Below are positions 18,589 to 27,844 of a DNA stretch of 64,000 bases, piece after piece (within the stretch, counting starts at the first letter, position 1; each line of letters begins with the position of its first letter). Origin of the DNA: Halobacteriovoraceae bacterium. GTDB taxonomy: Bacteria > Bdellovibrionota > Bacteriovoracia > Bacteriovoracales > Bacteriovoracaceae. The notes under the pieces were generated by a model, which was not told the origin of the DNA, did not search any database, and saw only the letters and a list, made by a program, of their open reading frames with translations. Both the position numbers and the translations under genes were made by a program. Location: contig JACKAJ010000017.1 of the NCBI GenBank assembly GCA_020635135.1, positions 42,632 to 106,631 of the forward strand. Reading direction: 5' to 3'.

Positions 18589-18616
18589 ATTATACAGCAT
18601 CTCTTTAGCTTTTCAA
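18589..18616 (-). promoter_or_regulatory. Sigma-70 promoter of metK
   Basis: On the minus strand TTGAAA (18611-18616) and a perfect TATAAT (18589-18594) are separated by 16 bases. This is the best sigma-70 promoter I see in the window. Confidence 0.8.
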
Positions 18617-18623
18617 GAATAGC

Positions 18624-20303
18624 TTAATTGGAAATTTCTTCAAAAAATCGAAAAAGCTGGGGGTCCCTGTAGACATAGTAGTGAGAAGTGGTGCCTTCAC
18701 GCAGATAAACGTATTTCTGTTCATCAATCTCTAAAACGCGATACACCTTTCCTCCCCTATTAAAGGAATAAAAATAGCGAAATTGTCCTTTTTTCAGATG
18801 CTTATCCAAGCGATCTGTCCCCTCTTCAACCTCACGCCCTAGTTTTTCCACAATGGCCCGGTAGTTAACCCATACTTTGGCCATATTGACCCGTCCAACC
18901 ATGGAGGCTCTTGAAAAATACCTTAAAGCCTTTTGATCTTCGGGGACAAGATTTTGCGTGAGATACTTGAGGCTTCTCAATAAATTGTCTTCTCGTAGAT
19001 TCTTGCTCCATTTTGTCATTGGAGGGCAAAAGACATTTGTCACAGCAGGGATAAAAAAATAAGTGAAAGAGAACTCACCTTTTCGAAATAAGATATTGAG
19101 CCATGGGTATTTTTTTGTATTAATATCTCCATAGAGAAATTCATAGAGGTCTTGCTTGGGATCGAGCAAGCTATATTCAGAATGTGATTTCCGATTCATA
19201 ACAACTTTTATAATTTCTTCTCTCTCCAAACCTTCCGGATCAACAGCTCCCACTTCGTTGAGAAGAATGGTGTCGAGAACAAAGAGTTTTCTCATCAGCT
19301 CATCTTTGTCGGCCCAATATTTATAAACTTCAATAAACTTATCGAGAACAAAGTTTTTGATATCTTGTGTGGCTTTATACTGCGCACTTGCGTATTTACG
19401 AGTGACATTCTTATTTGGGTTCGTTTGAATCGCTATTTGATTGTAGAACTTGAGAGAATCTTCAATTTTTTCTTTCCATGCTTTAATTCGAACGAGGAAA
19501 TACTGCTTGCCCTTTTTGTTCAATTCATCCAATTGCTCGATGATCCACTCTAAATCGTACCGTAAATCTTCATGGATAAACCCATCTAAGTGAAAAAGTT
19601 CTAATTTAACTGTATCAAGGGCCGTTCGCAAAAACTTGTCAGTTCCTGTTTGTTGAGGATGAAAAGCTCCATCTTCATATATTTTTCTTTTTACAAAAAT
19701 CTTGTTGGCTTTCTTTTTATTTTCAGGCCCTTCTAACTCTTTATACTTTTCATATTCAAAGCGATGAGCAAAGTGATTCACGGGATAACCAAAATTGAAG
19801 AGATAAAAAGCCTTTTTTTCTAATTTTCTAAATATGTTTTTAAGCTCCGTCACATTCTTTTTGAGTGCTTTAACCATTTGAGGAGTGTATTCATTTTTAA
19901 CTTCGTGTTGGTATTTAAAAACAAGGTTTTCATTAATTTTTCTCTGAAGATTTTTTAAATCACGAGAAAAATCAGGCAATCTCTTCATCTTTTTCAATTT
20001 AAAATACAAATCATTTAGCCATCTTTTTTTTGCTTGAACGAGATAAAGATTTGATAGAATGGCATCTGTGTCTACCTGTTCATCGACAAGAGGAATATAG
20101 TGACCACGCCCTTGGTATTCTTGATAAAGTTTTTCATATTGATGAAGCTCTTTATAAGAACAAACTTTCTTTTTAAATTTTATGAGTTCTTGGAAGTAGT
20201 TTTGAACAATTTTTTCGTGATCACCTTTTCCTATAGCATCCAAAGGATGACTTCCACAGGAAATTAATAGGAACAGTATTAAACTGATTGACGAAAATTT
20301 CAT
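18624..20303 (-). CDS. Lipoprotein with a possible SleB-like cell-wall hydrolase region
   Basis: The 559-residue protein starts with a lipoprotein signal peptide (lipobox LLISC, Cys at about 16). The middle is helical and lysine-rich. Around residues 343-378 the text LLNEVGAVDPEGLEREEIIK continuing to VVMNRKSHSEYS resembles the cell-wall hydrolase SleB/CwlJ core, where a catalytic Glu precedes a VVxNR motif. The similarity is short and could be chance. The ATG follows the mpl stop codon directly (TAGATG), so it is translationally coupled to a peptidoglycan-recycling gene. This supports, but does not prove, a murein role. Confidence 0.6.
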   Translation of the reverse strand: MKFSSISLILFLLISCGSHPLDAIGKGDHEKIVQNYFQELIKFKKKVCSYKELHQYEKLYQEYQGRGHYIPLVDEQVDTDAILSNLYLVQAKKRWLNDLYFKLKKMKRLPDFSRDLKNLQRKINENLVFKYQHEVKNEYTPQMVKALKKNVTELKNIFRKLEKKAFYLFNFGYPVNHFAHRFEYEKYKELEGPENKKKANKIFVKRKIYEDGAFHPQQTGTDKFLRTALDTVKLELFHLDGFIHEDLRYDLEWIIEQLDELNKKGKQYFLVRIKAWKEKIEDSLKFYNQIAIQTNPNKNVTRKYASAQYKATQDIKNFVLDKFIEVYKYWADKDELMRKLFVLDTILLNEVGAVDPEGLEREEIIKVVMNRKSHSEYSLLDPKQDLYEFLYGDINTKKYPWLNILFRKGEFSFTYFFIPAVTNVFCPPMTKWSKNLREDNLLRSLKYLTQNLVPEDQKALRYFSRASMVGRVNMAKVWVNYRAIVEKLGREVEEGTDRLDKHLKKGQFRYFYSFNRGGKVYRVLEIDEQKYVYLREGTTSHYYVYRDPQLFRFFEEISN

Positions 20304-21755
20304 CTATATTATTTTATTCACAAACTCCGATTCCCATAGTCCGAGAATCGTTCTGTTTCCTAGAAATAAAAGAACACTTTCTTCAGCAGACTTGTCTTCT
20401 ATTATAGCCAATATCTGTTCAAGATTCTCGACTAAAGAAGATTTTACCCCTGATTTGTTAATGTCATCAGAAAGTTGCTGATAATTGAGGTTTTCAAAAT
20501 CTAAAGCGTTGGTAGGTATTTTGGGATCAGCGACGACAACATAGTCTGCGCCATTAACAGATTCAACAAACGATTGTTGGAATGCTGTACTCCGAGCCGT
20601 TGATGTTACCGGTTCTATAAAAACGTTTATTTTTCTTCCTGGATAGGCTTTTTTGATCGAATCAATCGTTAAAGTCACTGAAGTGGGATGATGGGCAAAA
20701 TCATCAATCACAATCGAGTTCTTGTATTTTCCACGATACTCTTGTCTTCTCTTAACATTTTTAATGTTTTGGCAGGCTTTTTTGATTTTTTCAAGCGAAT
20801 GCCCATTACTCAGGCAAAACAGAATACCTGCTGATAAATTCAGGATATTTTGATCACCAATGACATTGGTTTCTATAATTTCAATTTTATCATTCCAACG
20901 GATTTCAAAACAGCATTTCCCATCACTGTATTTTAAGTTTTTAGGTCCAAAATCTGACTCAAAACCATAACTTTGAATATTATTCTTATGTGTCGATTGA
21001 GATTGTCTAAACTTTTTGGCAACATTTTGCACAGAAGGATAATCATAATTGCCAATAAATTGTTCTAAAGAATCGAGTGTATCTTCAAATTGTTTTTCAA
21101 TTTCTTCAACATTTCTATAAATGTCGGCGTGATCGAACTCCAGAGAAGTTAAAACGAGTCGTTTAATTTTATATTGCCGCAACTTTGCAAACTTTTGAAA
21201 ATAAGAACTATCATATTCATCAGATTCAATGACGAAATATTTCCCTTTTCCTAGTGCCGACGGCTGGCGATCTGGAAGTACACCCCCGACAAAGTGGCCG
21301 GGCTCTTCACCTAGCTCAGAGAGAAGTTGAGTGAGGTAATAGGTTGTGGTTGTTTTTCCATGAGTCCCTGCAATTCCAATAACACAGCGATCTTTCAAAA
21401 CGTATTCCCCTAAAATGCAAGGAAACGAAGTAAAAGGAATCCCACTGCCTTCGATAAGCTCGGCGTCGCGACTTCCCTTCGAAACTGAATTCCCAACCAC
21501 AATAAGATCGTACTGCTGAAGCATGGAAGTATTCACTTCACTCAAAGGACAGCAATTGACTCCCTGATTTTTGAGATACGTTCCCATCGGAGGATAAAAG
21601 GCAAGGTCAGCCCCTGAGACATCAAAACCCGACTCTTTAAGGAGCGTCGCGCAAGTTCCCATCCCCATACCACAGATCCGATAAAAAAATATTTTCTTAA
21701 TTTTTTCTTTATTTTTCTCTAATTTTTCACAATTCCAGAACATTTCAAGATTCAT
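20304..21755 (-). CDS. mpl: UDP-N-acetylmuramate:murein tripeptide ligase Mpl
   Basis: Mpl joins recycled L-Ala-D-Glu-mDAP tripeptide to UDP-MurNAc. It belongs to the Mur ligase family: an N-terminal Rossmann domain (ICGMGMGTCATLLKESGFDV), the ATP loop GIAGTHGKTTTTYYL at about residue 128-142, the central VIESDEYDSSYF, DHADIY, and the C-terminal IVIDDFAHHPTSV. The ESDEYDSSYF and DFAHHP pattern is typical for Mpl rather than MurC. Length of 483 residues is normal. GAGG precedes the ATG. MurC itself is not in the window, so a MurC identity is the main alternative. Confidence 0.88.
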   Translation of the reverse strand: MNLEMFWNCEKLEKNKEKIKKIFFYRICGMGMGTCATLLKESGFDVSGADLAFYPPMGTYLKNQGVNCCPLSEVNTSMLQQYDLIVVGNSVSKGSRDAELIEGSGIPFTSFPCILGEYVLKDRCVIGIAGTHGKTTTTYYLTQLLSELGEEPGHFVGGVLPDRQPSALGKGKYFVIESDEYDSSYFQKFAKLRQYKIKRLVLTSLEFDHADIYRNVEEIEKQFEDTLDSLEQFIGNYDYPSVQNVAKKFRQSQSTHKNNIQSYGFESDFGPKNLKYSDGKCCFEIRWNDKIEIIETNVIGDQNILNLSAGILFCLSNGHSLEKIKKACQNIKNVKRRQEYRGKYKNSIVIDDFAHHPTSVTLTIDSIKKAYPGRKINVFIEPVTSTARSTAFQQSFVESVNGADYVVVADPKIPTNALDFENLNYQQLSDDINKSGVKSSLVENLEQILAIIEDKSAEESVLLFLGNRTILGLWESEFVNKII

Positions 21756-21790
21756 CGCAACCTCAAAAAAGTGTTTAATAATTTTTCACT

Positions 21791-21807
21791 CTGTAAAAAG
21801 TTTACAG
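21791..21807. promoter_or_regulatory. Palindromic operator candidate between mpl and the secreted-protein gene
   Basis: CTGTAAA-AAG-TTTACAG is a perfect 7-bp inverted repeat with a 3-base spacer. It lies 36 bases upstream of mpl and 82 bases upstream of the divergent gene at 21889, a natural place for a dimeric repressor. The binding protein is unknown. Confidence 0.4.
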
Positions 21808-21888
21808 CAGAAAACCAGGGAATAACAGCATTATGATATGCTTTTTAGCAATTAATCTTTTTGAATTTAAAAACAAAGGAAATCTTTT

Positions 21889-22287
21889 ATGGGCAAGAAT
21901 TGGCTTTTTCTCGGCATTTTAATGATTTTCACTAGCCATCTTAGCTTGGCAGATAGTGACTGTAACTTCATCGTTGCCAATGAAAAAATTCAAGAAGTTC
22001 TTGAAAACTACCAGTATGAATCTGCTAATATTGGACGAAATATTTATCACGAAATTGATTATGCTTTTTTAGAAACTGCTCTGAAAAACCGTGAAGCGGT
22101 TTTGACGGGAAATGATGCTGTTTACTCTTTTCGTTTTGATTCAAATTTTGCTTATGACTTAGGCTTTGGGTGCCAATACTTCAAAATTCGTTTTTATTGT
22201 CCTAGTGAAAACATTACTTTTAATGTTAAGAAATGTTCTCGAAAACAAAGAAAAGAATTTGAAAAACTTAGTTCAAACGATCGCTAA
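21889..22287 (+). CDS. Small secreted cysteine-containing protein
   Basis: The 132-residue protein has a signal peptide ([17 protein letters not shown], cut before DSDCNF). The mature part has four cysteines (SDCNF, GFGCQYF, FYCPSE, VKKCSR) that could form two disulfides. AAAGGA lies upstream of the ATG. Its last 20 bases overlap the 3' end of glycyl-tRNA synthetase on the other strand. I do not recognise the family. Confidence 0.6.
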   Translation: MGKNWLFLGILMIFTSHLSLADSDCNFIVANEKIQEVLENYQYESANIGRNIYHEIDYAFLETALKNREAVLTGNDAVYSFRFDSNFAYDLGFGCQYFKIRFYCPSENITFNVKKCSRKQRKEFEKLSSNDR

Positions 22288-23596
22288 AATATTTTTCAAC
22301 TTGATCAATAGAAACTCTTTCTTGAGTCATCGTATCGCGATCTCGTATTGTGACTGCTTTATCATCGAGTGAATCATAATCAATTGTCACACAATAAGGA
22401 GTCCCAATTTCATCTTGACGTCGATAACGTTTTCCGATTGAACCAGATAAATCGTATTCACACTTGTACTTTTTATTAAGCCCATCAAAAATTTTCTTGG
22501 CTACCGACTCAAGCTCCGGCTTTTTCATCAGAGGCAAAACACCAACTTTAATAGGAGCTAAGCTTGGTTTTATTTTTAAAACAACTCGTTGATTCTCTTT
22601 GTCTCCCGGATTTTCAACACGATAAGCATCGCAGAGAATAGCCAATAGACAACGATCACACCCGACTGAAGTCTCTATGACATAAGGTATATATTTTTCG
22701 TTATTGCGGGTTTGATCCACATAAGCTTGGTTTTTCTTAGAGTATTCTTGGTGTTGCTTGAGATCGAAATCAGTTCGTGAGTGAATCCCCTCCATCTCTC
22801 CCCAGCCAATAGGAAACTCATATTCAATATCAAGAGCAGCATCAGCGTAGTGAGCAAGTTCTCCTTCACCGTGAGGATGAAAGCGCAATTTTTCTTTTCT
22901 CAAACCATTATCGAGATGCCATTGGTAACGAATTTCTCTCCACTTTTCATAGAAATCTTTTTGCTCTCCTGGACGAACAAAGTATTGCATCTCCATTTGT
23001 TCAAATTCTCTCGTTCGAAAAATAAAGTTTCCAGGAGTGATTTCATTTCTAAACGCTTTCCCAATTTGAGCAATCCCAAACGGAAGTTTCTTTCTCATCG
23101 TGGATTGAACATTGTGAAAATTTACAAATATCCCTTGAGCGGTTTCAGGACGCAAATAAACTGTTGAAGAGTCCGTTGTCACGGCTCCCATTTGAGTTGA
23201 AAACATGAGGTTAAACTCTCTGGGCTCAGTGAAAGAACCTTCAGCACCACAATCAGGGCAAGGTTTTGAGAGATCTATCTGATCTGCCCGGAACCGTGAT
23301 TTACATTGCTTACAGTCCACCAATGGATCGCTGAAATTATCAATGTGTCCAGAAGCTTTCCACACCAGTGGGTGCATAAGAATGGCGGCATCAACTCCCT
23401 CCACATCCTCTCTATAAGTCATTGCCTTCCACCAAGTTTCCTTCAGATTATTTTTGAGTTCAATTCCAAGAGGTCCATAATCCCAACATGAGCCAAGTCC
23501 TCCATAAATTTCTGAGCTTTGAAAAATAAAACCTCGTCTTTTACACAAAGACGTCAAATCGCTCATGTTCATTAGATTTTCTTCGTTGGCACTCAT
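22268..23596 (-). CDS. glyQS: Glycyl-tRNA synthetase (single-chain, dimeric type)
   Basis: This class II synthetase charges tRNA-Gly. It is the eukaryote/archaea-like single-chain type, not the alpha/beta GlyQ-GlyS type. Motifs include the N-terminal [20 protein letters not shown], a zinc-type CKQCKSRF...CPDCG region at about residues 97-117, motif 2 with [20 protein letters not shown], and motif 3 [10 protein letters not shown]. Length of 442 residues fits. It overlaps the ABC transporter gene upstream by four bases. Confidence 0.95.
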   Translation of the reverse strand: MSANEENLMNMSDLTSLCKRRGFIFQSSEIYGGLGSCWDYGPLGIELKNNLKETWWKAMTYREDVEGVDAAILMHPLVWKASGHIDNFSDPLVDCKQCKSRFRADQIDLSKPCPDCGAEGSFTEPREFNLMFSTQMGAVTTDSSTVYLRPETAQGIFVNFHNVQSTMRKKLPFGIAQIGKAFRNEITPGNFIFRTREFEQMEMQYFVRPGEQKDFYEKWREIRYQWHLDNGLRKEKLRFHPHGEGELAHYADAALDIEYEFPIGWGEMEGIHSRTDFDLKQHQEYSKKNQAYVDQTRNNEKYIPYVIETSVGCDRCLLAILCDAYRVENPGDKENQRVVLKIKPSLAPIKVGVLPLMKKPELESVAKKIFDGLNKKYKCEYDLSGSIGKRYRRQDEIGTPYCVTIDYDSLDDKAVTIRDRDTMTQERVSIDQVEKYFSDRLN

Positions 23597-25314
23597 GCAA
23601 TAACCTCATTTTTTATACTTAACTCGTAAAGCTTCTTATATTCTCCGTTCAAATTCATTAGCTCAGAATGAGTCCCTTCTTCTACCACTTTTCCCGCTTT
23701 TAGGAAAATAATTCGATCATAATTAACGATGGTACTCAGGCGATGAGCCACTGCAATAACTGTCTTCTCTTTTAAGAATTCTTCCATGTTTTTTTGCACT
23801 ATTCTTTCTGAATCATTGTCCAGTGCAGACGTCGCTTCATCAAATAGCACAATGGGCGCATTTTTCACCAATGCCCGTGCAATCGTCAACCTCTGTCCCT
23901 GGCCTCCAGAGATCATCGTTCCGCGATCACCAACCTGAGTTTTAATTCCTTCAGGCATATTGCGAACAAAATCTTTTGCATAGCTTAGTTTGAGCATTTC
24001 TTCTAATTGTTCAGAGGTTAGCTCATCACCCATTTTTATATTTTCTTCGACAGAATCATTGAAAAGAAAAATATCTTGCCCAACATAAGAAAAATTCTTT
24101 CGCAATTCCTCCAACTTCAATTCACGAATATCAACTCCATCAATACAAATATTCCCTTCTTGAGGAGAATAAAACTTTTGCAAAAGCAAGAAGATTGTCG
24201 ACTTACCCGCACCTGATGGCCCAACGAAAGCGACCTTTTCACCTTTATTAATTTTTAAATTAAAGTGATCGAACACAAGATTATCATGATAGCGGAAACT
24301 TAAATTCTGTATCTCTATATTTTTTTCAAACCCTTTAAATTCTTTTTGTCCTTCATCTTCACTCTCTACCCGAATGACATCAAATATACGGTTACAGGCT
24401 GCACGAGCGTGATTAAGGCTAATATTGGCTTGATTAAATTTTTTGATGGGTTCCATAAAAAGCGCGAGAGCAGCAGCAAAACTGATAAAGCCCCCCGTAC
24501 TTAAGTGCCTCCCTACAATTCTTTGGTGAGCGTAGACAATAATAGCCGCCAAAGCAAAGTTCCCTACTAACTCCACCATCGGATGGCTGTGCTCTTCATA
24601 TGAAAAGGCTTTTTTCTGACTTTCATAATACGAAGCTTGAAGTTTTTCGAAATTATCTCCCAAATACTTTTGGAGATTAAAGGCCTTGATGATTTTTTGG
24701 CCTTGAATTCCTTCAGTCAAACTTTGAGTGATCAGCCCCATCTTACTTTGAGAAGCATTTACATATTTTTTTACTTTCTTCCCTGTATAACTAAAAATTG
24801 CTCCAAAGAAAGGAATCGCCGCCAAAATAAAAAGTGTAAGTGGCCAATCATTATAAAAAGCAACTCCCAAAAGGATTAAGGCCGTAAGAGGCTCCCTAAA
24901 AATACTGATAACGTGTCTCATGGCACTGGCAAAGTAAACTGTATCGTAGGTCGCGACAGAGAGAAGATCTCCTTTTTTCGACTTATCGTAAAAGGAAAGA
25001 GGAAGTGATTGAAACTTTTTAAAAAGTTCTTCACGCATGCGACAAACAACTTTTTCAACAATAAGTCTTAATGTGTAGTGATGATAAAAGCGAAAAGGAT
25101 ACAGCACCAAGTGAAGACCTAAAAGCACCCCACACTTCCCAAGAATATCTTCAGTGGTGCTACCAGGACTTAAACCTTTATCAAAAATTTCTTTGACATA
25201 GTAAGCTTGAAAACCTTGGATACTTGCCATCGGGATAGCGCAAAGTGAGGCCACGATAAACGAATTCCAGAAAGGTTTGGCATAGGGATACAATTTTTTG
25301 AGAACATCAAACAT
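23593..25314 (-). CDS. MsbA-like ABC exporter (fused membrane and ATPase domains)
   Basis: The 573-residue half-transporter has six membrane helices at about 15-320 and a C-terminal ATPase. Walker A is GPSGAGKST, the signature is [15 protein letters not shown], Walker B is [12 protein letters not shown], and the switch is AHRLST. This is the lipid/drug exporter family that includes MsbA, which flips lipid A. The substrate cannot be decided from sequence. Cotranscription with glycyl-tRNA synthetase is likely from the overlap. Confidence 0.88.
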   Translation of the reverse strand: MFDVLKKLYPYAKPFWNSFIVASLCAIPMASIQGFQAYYVKEIFDKGLSPGSTTEDILGKCGVLLGLHLVLYPFRFYHHYTLRLIVEKVVCRMREELFKKFQSLPLSFYDKSKKGDLLSVATYDTVYFASAMRHVISIFREPLTALILLGVAFYNDWPLTLFILAAIPFFGAIFSYTGKKVKKYVNASQSKMGLITQSLTEGIQGQKIIKAFNLQKYLGDNFEKLQASYYESQKKAFSYEEHSHPMVELVGNFALAAIIVYAHQRIVGRHLSTGGFISFAAALALFMEPIKKFNQANISLNHARAACNRIFDVIRVESEDEGQKEFKGFEKNIEIQNLSFRYHDNLVFDHFNLKINKGEKVAFVGPSGAGKSTIFLLLQKFYSPQEGNICIDGVDIRELKLEELRKNFSYVGQDIFLFNDSVEENIKMGDELTSEQLEEMLKLSYAKDFVRNMPEGIKTQVGDRGTMISGGQGQRLTIARALVKNAPIVLFDEATSALDNDSERIVQKNMEEFLKEKTVIAVAHRLSTIVNYDRIIFLKAGKVVEEGTHSELMNLNGEYKKLYELSIKNEVIA

Positions 25315-25351
25315 AGTGGGGAATCATGCGCTTTGCGTCTTATTTATTTCA

Positions 25352-25381
25352 TTGTAAAAGTGTTTCACTTCCCTTTATAAA
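25352..25381 (+). promoter_or_regulatory. gmhB promoter, possibly leaderless
   Basis: TTGTAA (25352-25357) and TATAAA (25376-25381) are 18 bases apart. The -10 box ends six bases before the ATG at 25388 and no Shine-Dalgarno is visible, so the transcript may start at the start codon. Confidence 0.5.
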
Positions 25382-25387
25382 ACAACA

Positions 25388-25900
25388 ATGACGCAAACAA
25401 AAGCCGTTTTTTGGGACCGTGATGGTACGCTTATCGTTGATAAACACTACCTGCAAGACCCTAAAGATATTGAGTTCATTCCCGATGCCCTCCAGGCACT
25501 CAAAACTTTTCAGGAAAAAGGTTTTCTTAATTTTATTGTTACCAACCAATCAGGAGTTGGGCGCGGCTATTTCCCCATTTCAAGTGTCCTCAGTGTTCAC
25601 GATGCTCTCAACAAACTGCTCATTCAAAGTGGTGCTAACGATATCGACGAAATTGTTTTCTGTCCTCACACTCCCGAAGACCAGTGTCTATGCCGCAAAC
25701 CACGGCCCACATTGGTTACTGAGTTGATAAAAAAATACCAATTGAATCCTCAAGAGTGTTATTTATTTGGTGATAAAATGAGTGATTATGAAGCTGGTGT
25801 GAGTGCGGGAGTGAAAGCTTATCTCTACAATCCTAAAAAAACTCCCGCACCAGAAATCCCTGTCATAGATTCTTTAACTAATTTTAGCGCTCAACTTTAA
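25388..25900 (+). CDS. gmhB: D-glycero-D-manno-heptose-1,7-bisphosphate 7-phosphatase GmhB
   Basis: GmhB is a HAD-family phosphatase in ADP-heptose synthesis for LPS core. HAD motif I is FWDRDGTLIVD, motif II VTNQSGVGRGYF, and motif IV LFGDKMSDYEAG. The zinc-binding cysteines are present: C at FCPHTPEDQCLCRKPRP (residues about 97-113). Length of 170 is typical. The HisB N-terminal phosphatase is the close alternative, but the CPHTPxDxCxCRKP loop fits GmhB. Its last 20 bases lie in a segment duplicated from the 3' end of the neighbouring metalloprotease genes. Confidence 0.88.
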   Translation: MTQTKAVFWDRDGTLIVDKHYLQDPKDIEFIPDALQALKTFQEKGFLNFIVTNQSGVGRGYFPISSVLSVHDALNKLLIQSGANDIDEIVFCPHTPEDQCLCRKPRPTLVTELIKKYQLNPQECYLFGDKMSDYEAGVSAGVKAYLYNPKKTPAPEIPVIDSLTNFSAQL

Positions 25901-25964
25901 CGACTTTTCCATTCACTTTGTGAACACAAGTTCCATCTTTCATCAGATAGATGGCAACATTTTC
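25881..25964. repeat. Direct repeat, copy A, at the 3' end of matrixin 1
   Basis: This 84-base segment is repeated at 26830-26913 with one mismatch seen. It encodes the C-terminal MKDGTCVHKVNGKVVKVER of both metalloproteases on the minus strand. The same DNA carries the last codons of gmhB on the plus strand. Confidence 0.9.
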
Positions 25965-26759
25965 GATTTCCCCAAAATGAAAACCTTCAGGCAGCTCTGT
26001 TCCGTGAGTCACAATCCCTTTCTGGTTTCCACTGATCACATAATCATATGCTCTTAAAAATTCGAGGTAGGCTTCATAACTGTAATAAAGATGGCGACTA
26101 TCAATTTCCTGTGGTTTTCGTAAGATTTGTCCAGAAGAATAGGTAGGATACATCACTGTTTTTTTCGTCGATTCTATATGTTGCAAACCAAGCAAATGTC
26201 CCATTTCATGAACAAGTACCGATTGAAGGTCGTTACCAACATTAACAGGATCTGTTGTAAACTTGTAATTGTAATAATTCAAAAGAATATCAGGATTTAA
26301 TATCGCAGGACTTACTATTTTTTTTCTTTTTTTTCCATCTATCCTATAAAATACTTGCCTATCATAGATTGTAACTGCCAACGCATTAGAGAAATGATTT
26401 TCCCAGCTTTTTCTCAAATAAATACCAACTGTCATATCTTTATAAGACTGATCATCATCTTCATCAATATTTTCATCGATAAGAATATTTTTATCAAAAA
26501 ACTTTATTCCAAGAGTATCTATCGCTTGCCAAGAATTTTTAGCAGCCATAATTGCATCCACTTCTTCTTCAGAAAAATCTTCAGCAACATGAAAATTAAT
26601 TGGCAATAAATCAGGATGAAGAAACTGAATTTCTGTAGGTTTTTCGTCAGTATTCAAGCCAGACTCTAGCTTAGCTGCTTGCGAAGAACCCCCTCCTTTA
26701 CCTTTCCCCCCACAACCAACTAACAACGCTAAAAGCACAGCCCAACAAATCCTTTTCAT
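25884..26759 (-). CDS. Matrixin-type zinc metalloprotease lipoprotein 1
   Basis: The 291-residue protein starts with a lipoprotein signal (lipobox LLVGCGG, Cys about 16) and a glycine/serine-rich linker. The protease region at about 45-235 has the zinc motif HEMGHLLGLQH (about residue 185) and a Met-turn VMYP, the metzincin/matrixin (M10) pattern. I see no cysteine-switch propeptide. It is probably attached to the outer membrane or secreted and may digest prey or surface proteins; the substrate is unknown. It overlaps gmhB (convergent) by 17 bases. It is 58% or more identical by eye to the next gene. Confidence 0.85.
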   Translation of the reverse strand: MKRICWAVLLALLVGCGGKGKGGGSSQAAKLESGLNTDEKPTEIQFLHPDLLPINFHVAEDFSEEEVDAIMAAKNSWQAIDTLGIKFFDKNILIDENIDEDDDQSYKDMTVGIYLRKSWENHFSNALAVTIYDRQVFYRIDGKKRKKIVSPAILNPDILLNYYNYKFTTDPVNVGNDLQSVLVHEMGHLLGLQHIESTKKTVMYPTYSSGQILRKPQEIDSRHLYYSYEAYLEFLRAYDYVISGNQKGIVTHGTELPEGFHFGEIENVAIYLMKDGTCVHKVNGKVVKVER

Positions 26760-26829
26760 ACTTAATCCTCTATAATCATCAAGTCCGTTTCAATCGATAA
26801 AATGTAACTCGTGATCGATTCGTGAACTC

Positions 26830-26913
26830 ATTTTAGCGCTCAACTTTAACGACTTTTCCATTCACTTTGTGAACACAAGTCCCATCTTTCATCAGATAGA
26901 TGGCAACATTTTC
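26830..26913. repeat. Direct repeat, copy B, at the 3' end of matrixin 2
   Basis: Near-identical partner of 25881-25964, offset by 949 bases. The near-identity of this end, compared with more divergence in the middle of the two genes, suggests recent duplication or gene conversion. Confidence 0.9.
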
Positions 26914-27699
26914 AGTTTTTCCAAAACGAAAACCTGATGGCAGAGAAGTCCCCTGAGTGACTATCCCTTTCTGGTTTCCACTGACCATATATCCATACTC
27001 ACGTGAAAAATCTTGATAAGCTTTATAGTTATGATAGAGATGACTTTTGTCGATTTCTTGAGGTTCTCTTAAAATTTCTCCCGGAGAAATAGAAGGAAAC
27101 ATCACTGTTTCTTTAGTCGATTGCACGTGTTGTAATCCTAGGAGATGCCCCATCTCGTGAACAAGAACTGATTGAAAATCAGTCGCAGAAACATTTGCAG
27201 GGTCAGTCGTAAATTCATGATCTTTATAATTAAAAAGAATATCGGGGTTAAACATAACAGAACTTATTAATTTTCCATCATCGTCAAAAAGTCCCTTTTT
27301 TTGATAAATTGTCACTGCAAGTGCATTAGAGGGATGATTCTCCCAGCTTCTTCTAAGATAGATTCCCACCGTCGTGTCCTGATAAGCCCGATCATCATTT
27401 TCATCAATATTTTCATCGATAAGAATATTTTTATCAAAAAACTTTACCCCAAGGGCATCAGCTGCTTGCCAAGATTGCTTTACATCCATAATGCCGTCCA
27501 CTTCATCTTCAGAAAAATCTTCGGCAATGTGGTATTTTATAGGCAATAAATCTGGAAGAAGAAATTGCACTTCAGCGGGCTTTTCATCAATATTAAAACC
27601 AGGCCCTGCCTTCTTAACTGCATCAGAAGAAGAACCTCCTCCTTTGCTACCACAGCCAACAAGTAATGCTAAAAGTACGGCTCCCCAAATCCCTTTCAT
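26833..27699 (-). CDS. Matrixin-type zinc metalloprotease lipoprotein 2
   Basis: This 288-residue paralogue has the same plan as its downstream neighbour: lipobox LLVGCGS, a Ser/Gly-rich linker, the segment VAEDFSEDEVDGI-type (here HIAEDFSEDEVD), zinc motif HEMGHLLGLQH, and Met-turn VMFP. The C terminus is almost the same as in matrixin 1. The upstream 50 bases also resemble the leader of matrixin 1, so the duplication unit included the translation signals. All catalytic residues are intact. Confidence 0.85.
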   Translation of the reverse strand: MKGIWGAVLLALLVGCGSKGGGSSSDAVKKAGPGFNIDEKPAEVQFLLPDLLPIKYHIAEDFSEDEVDGIMDVKQSWQAADALGVKFFDKNILIDENIDENDDRAYQDTTVGIYLRRSWENHPSNALAVTIYQKKGLFDDDGKLISSVMFNPDILFNYKDHEFTTDPANVSATDFQSVLVHEMGHLLGLQHVQSTKETVMFPSISPGEILREPQEIDKSHLYHNYKAYQDFSREYGYMVSGNQKGIVTQGTSLPSGFRFGKTENVAIYLMKDGTCVHKVNGKVVKVER

Positions 27700-27844
27700 G
27701 TCTCATCCTCCATAATCATTGAATCCCATTCCGATCGATGGAATGGCGTGCAATTATTTTAGCAACGTAATTTTAAGGTTCACAACTATTTTAGGATTTG
27801 TAAGTCAAATTGAGAAATATTCTATAAAAAATTCCAAGAGCATT

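Noticed and set aside
23587..23592. TGGCAC that could be a sigma-54 -24 box
   Set aside because: It lies over the start of glyQS and no TTGC follows at the right spacing.
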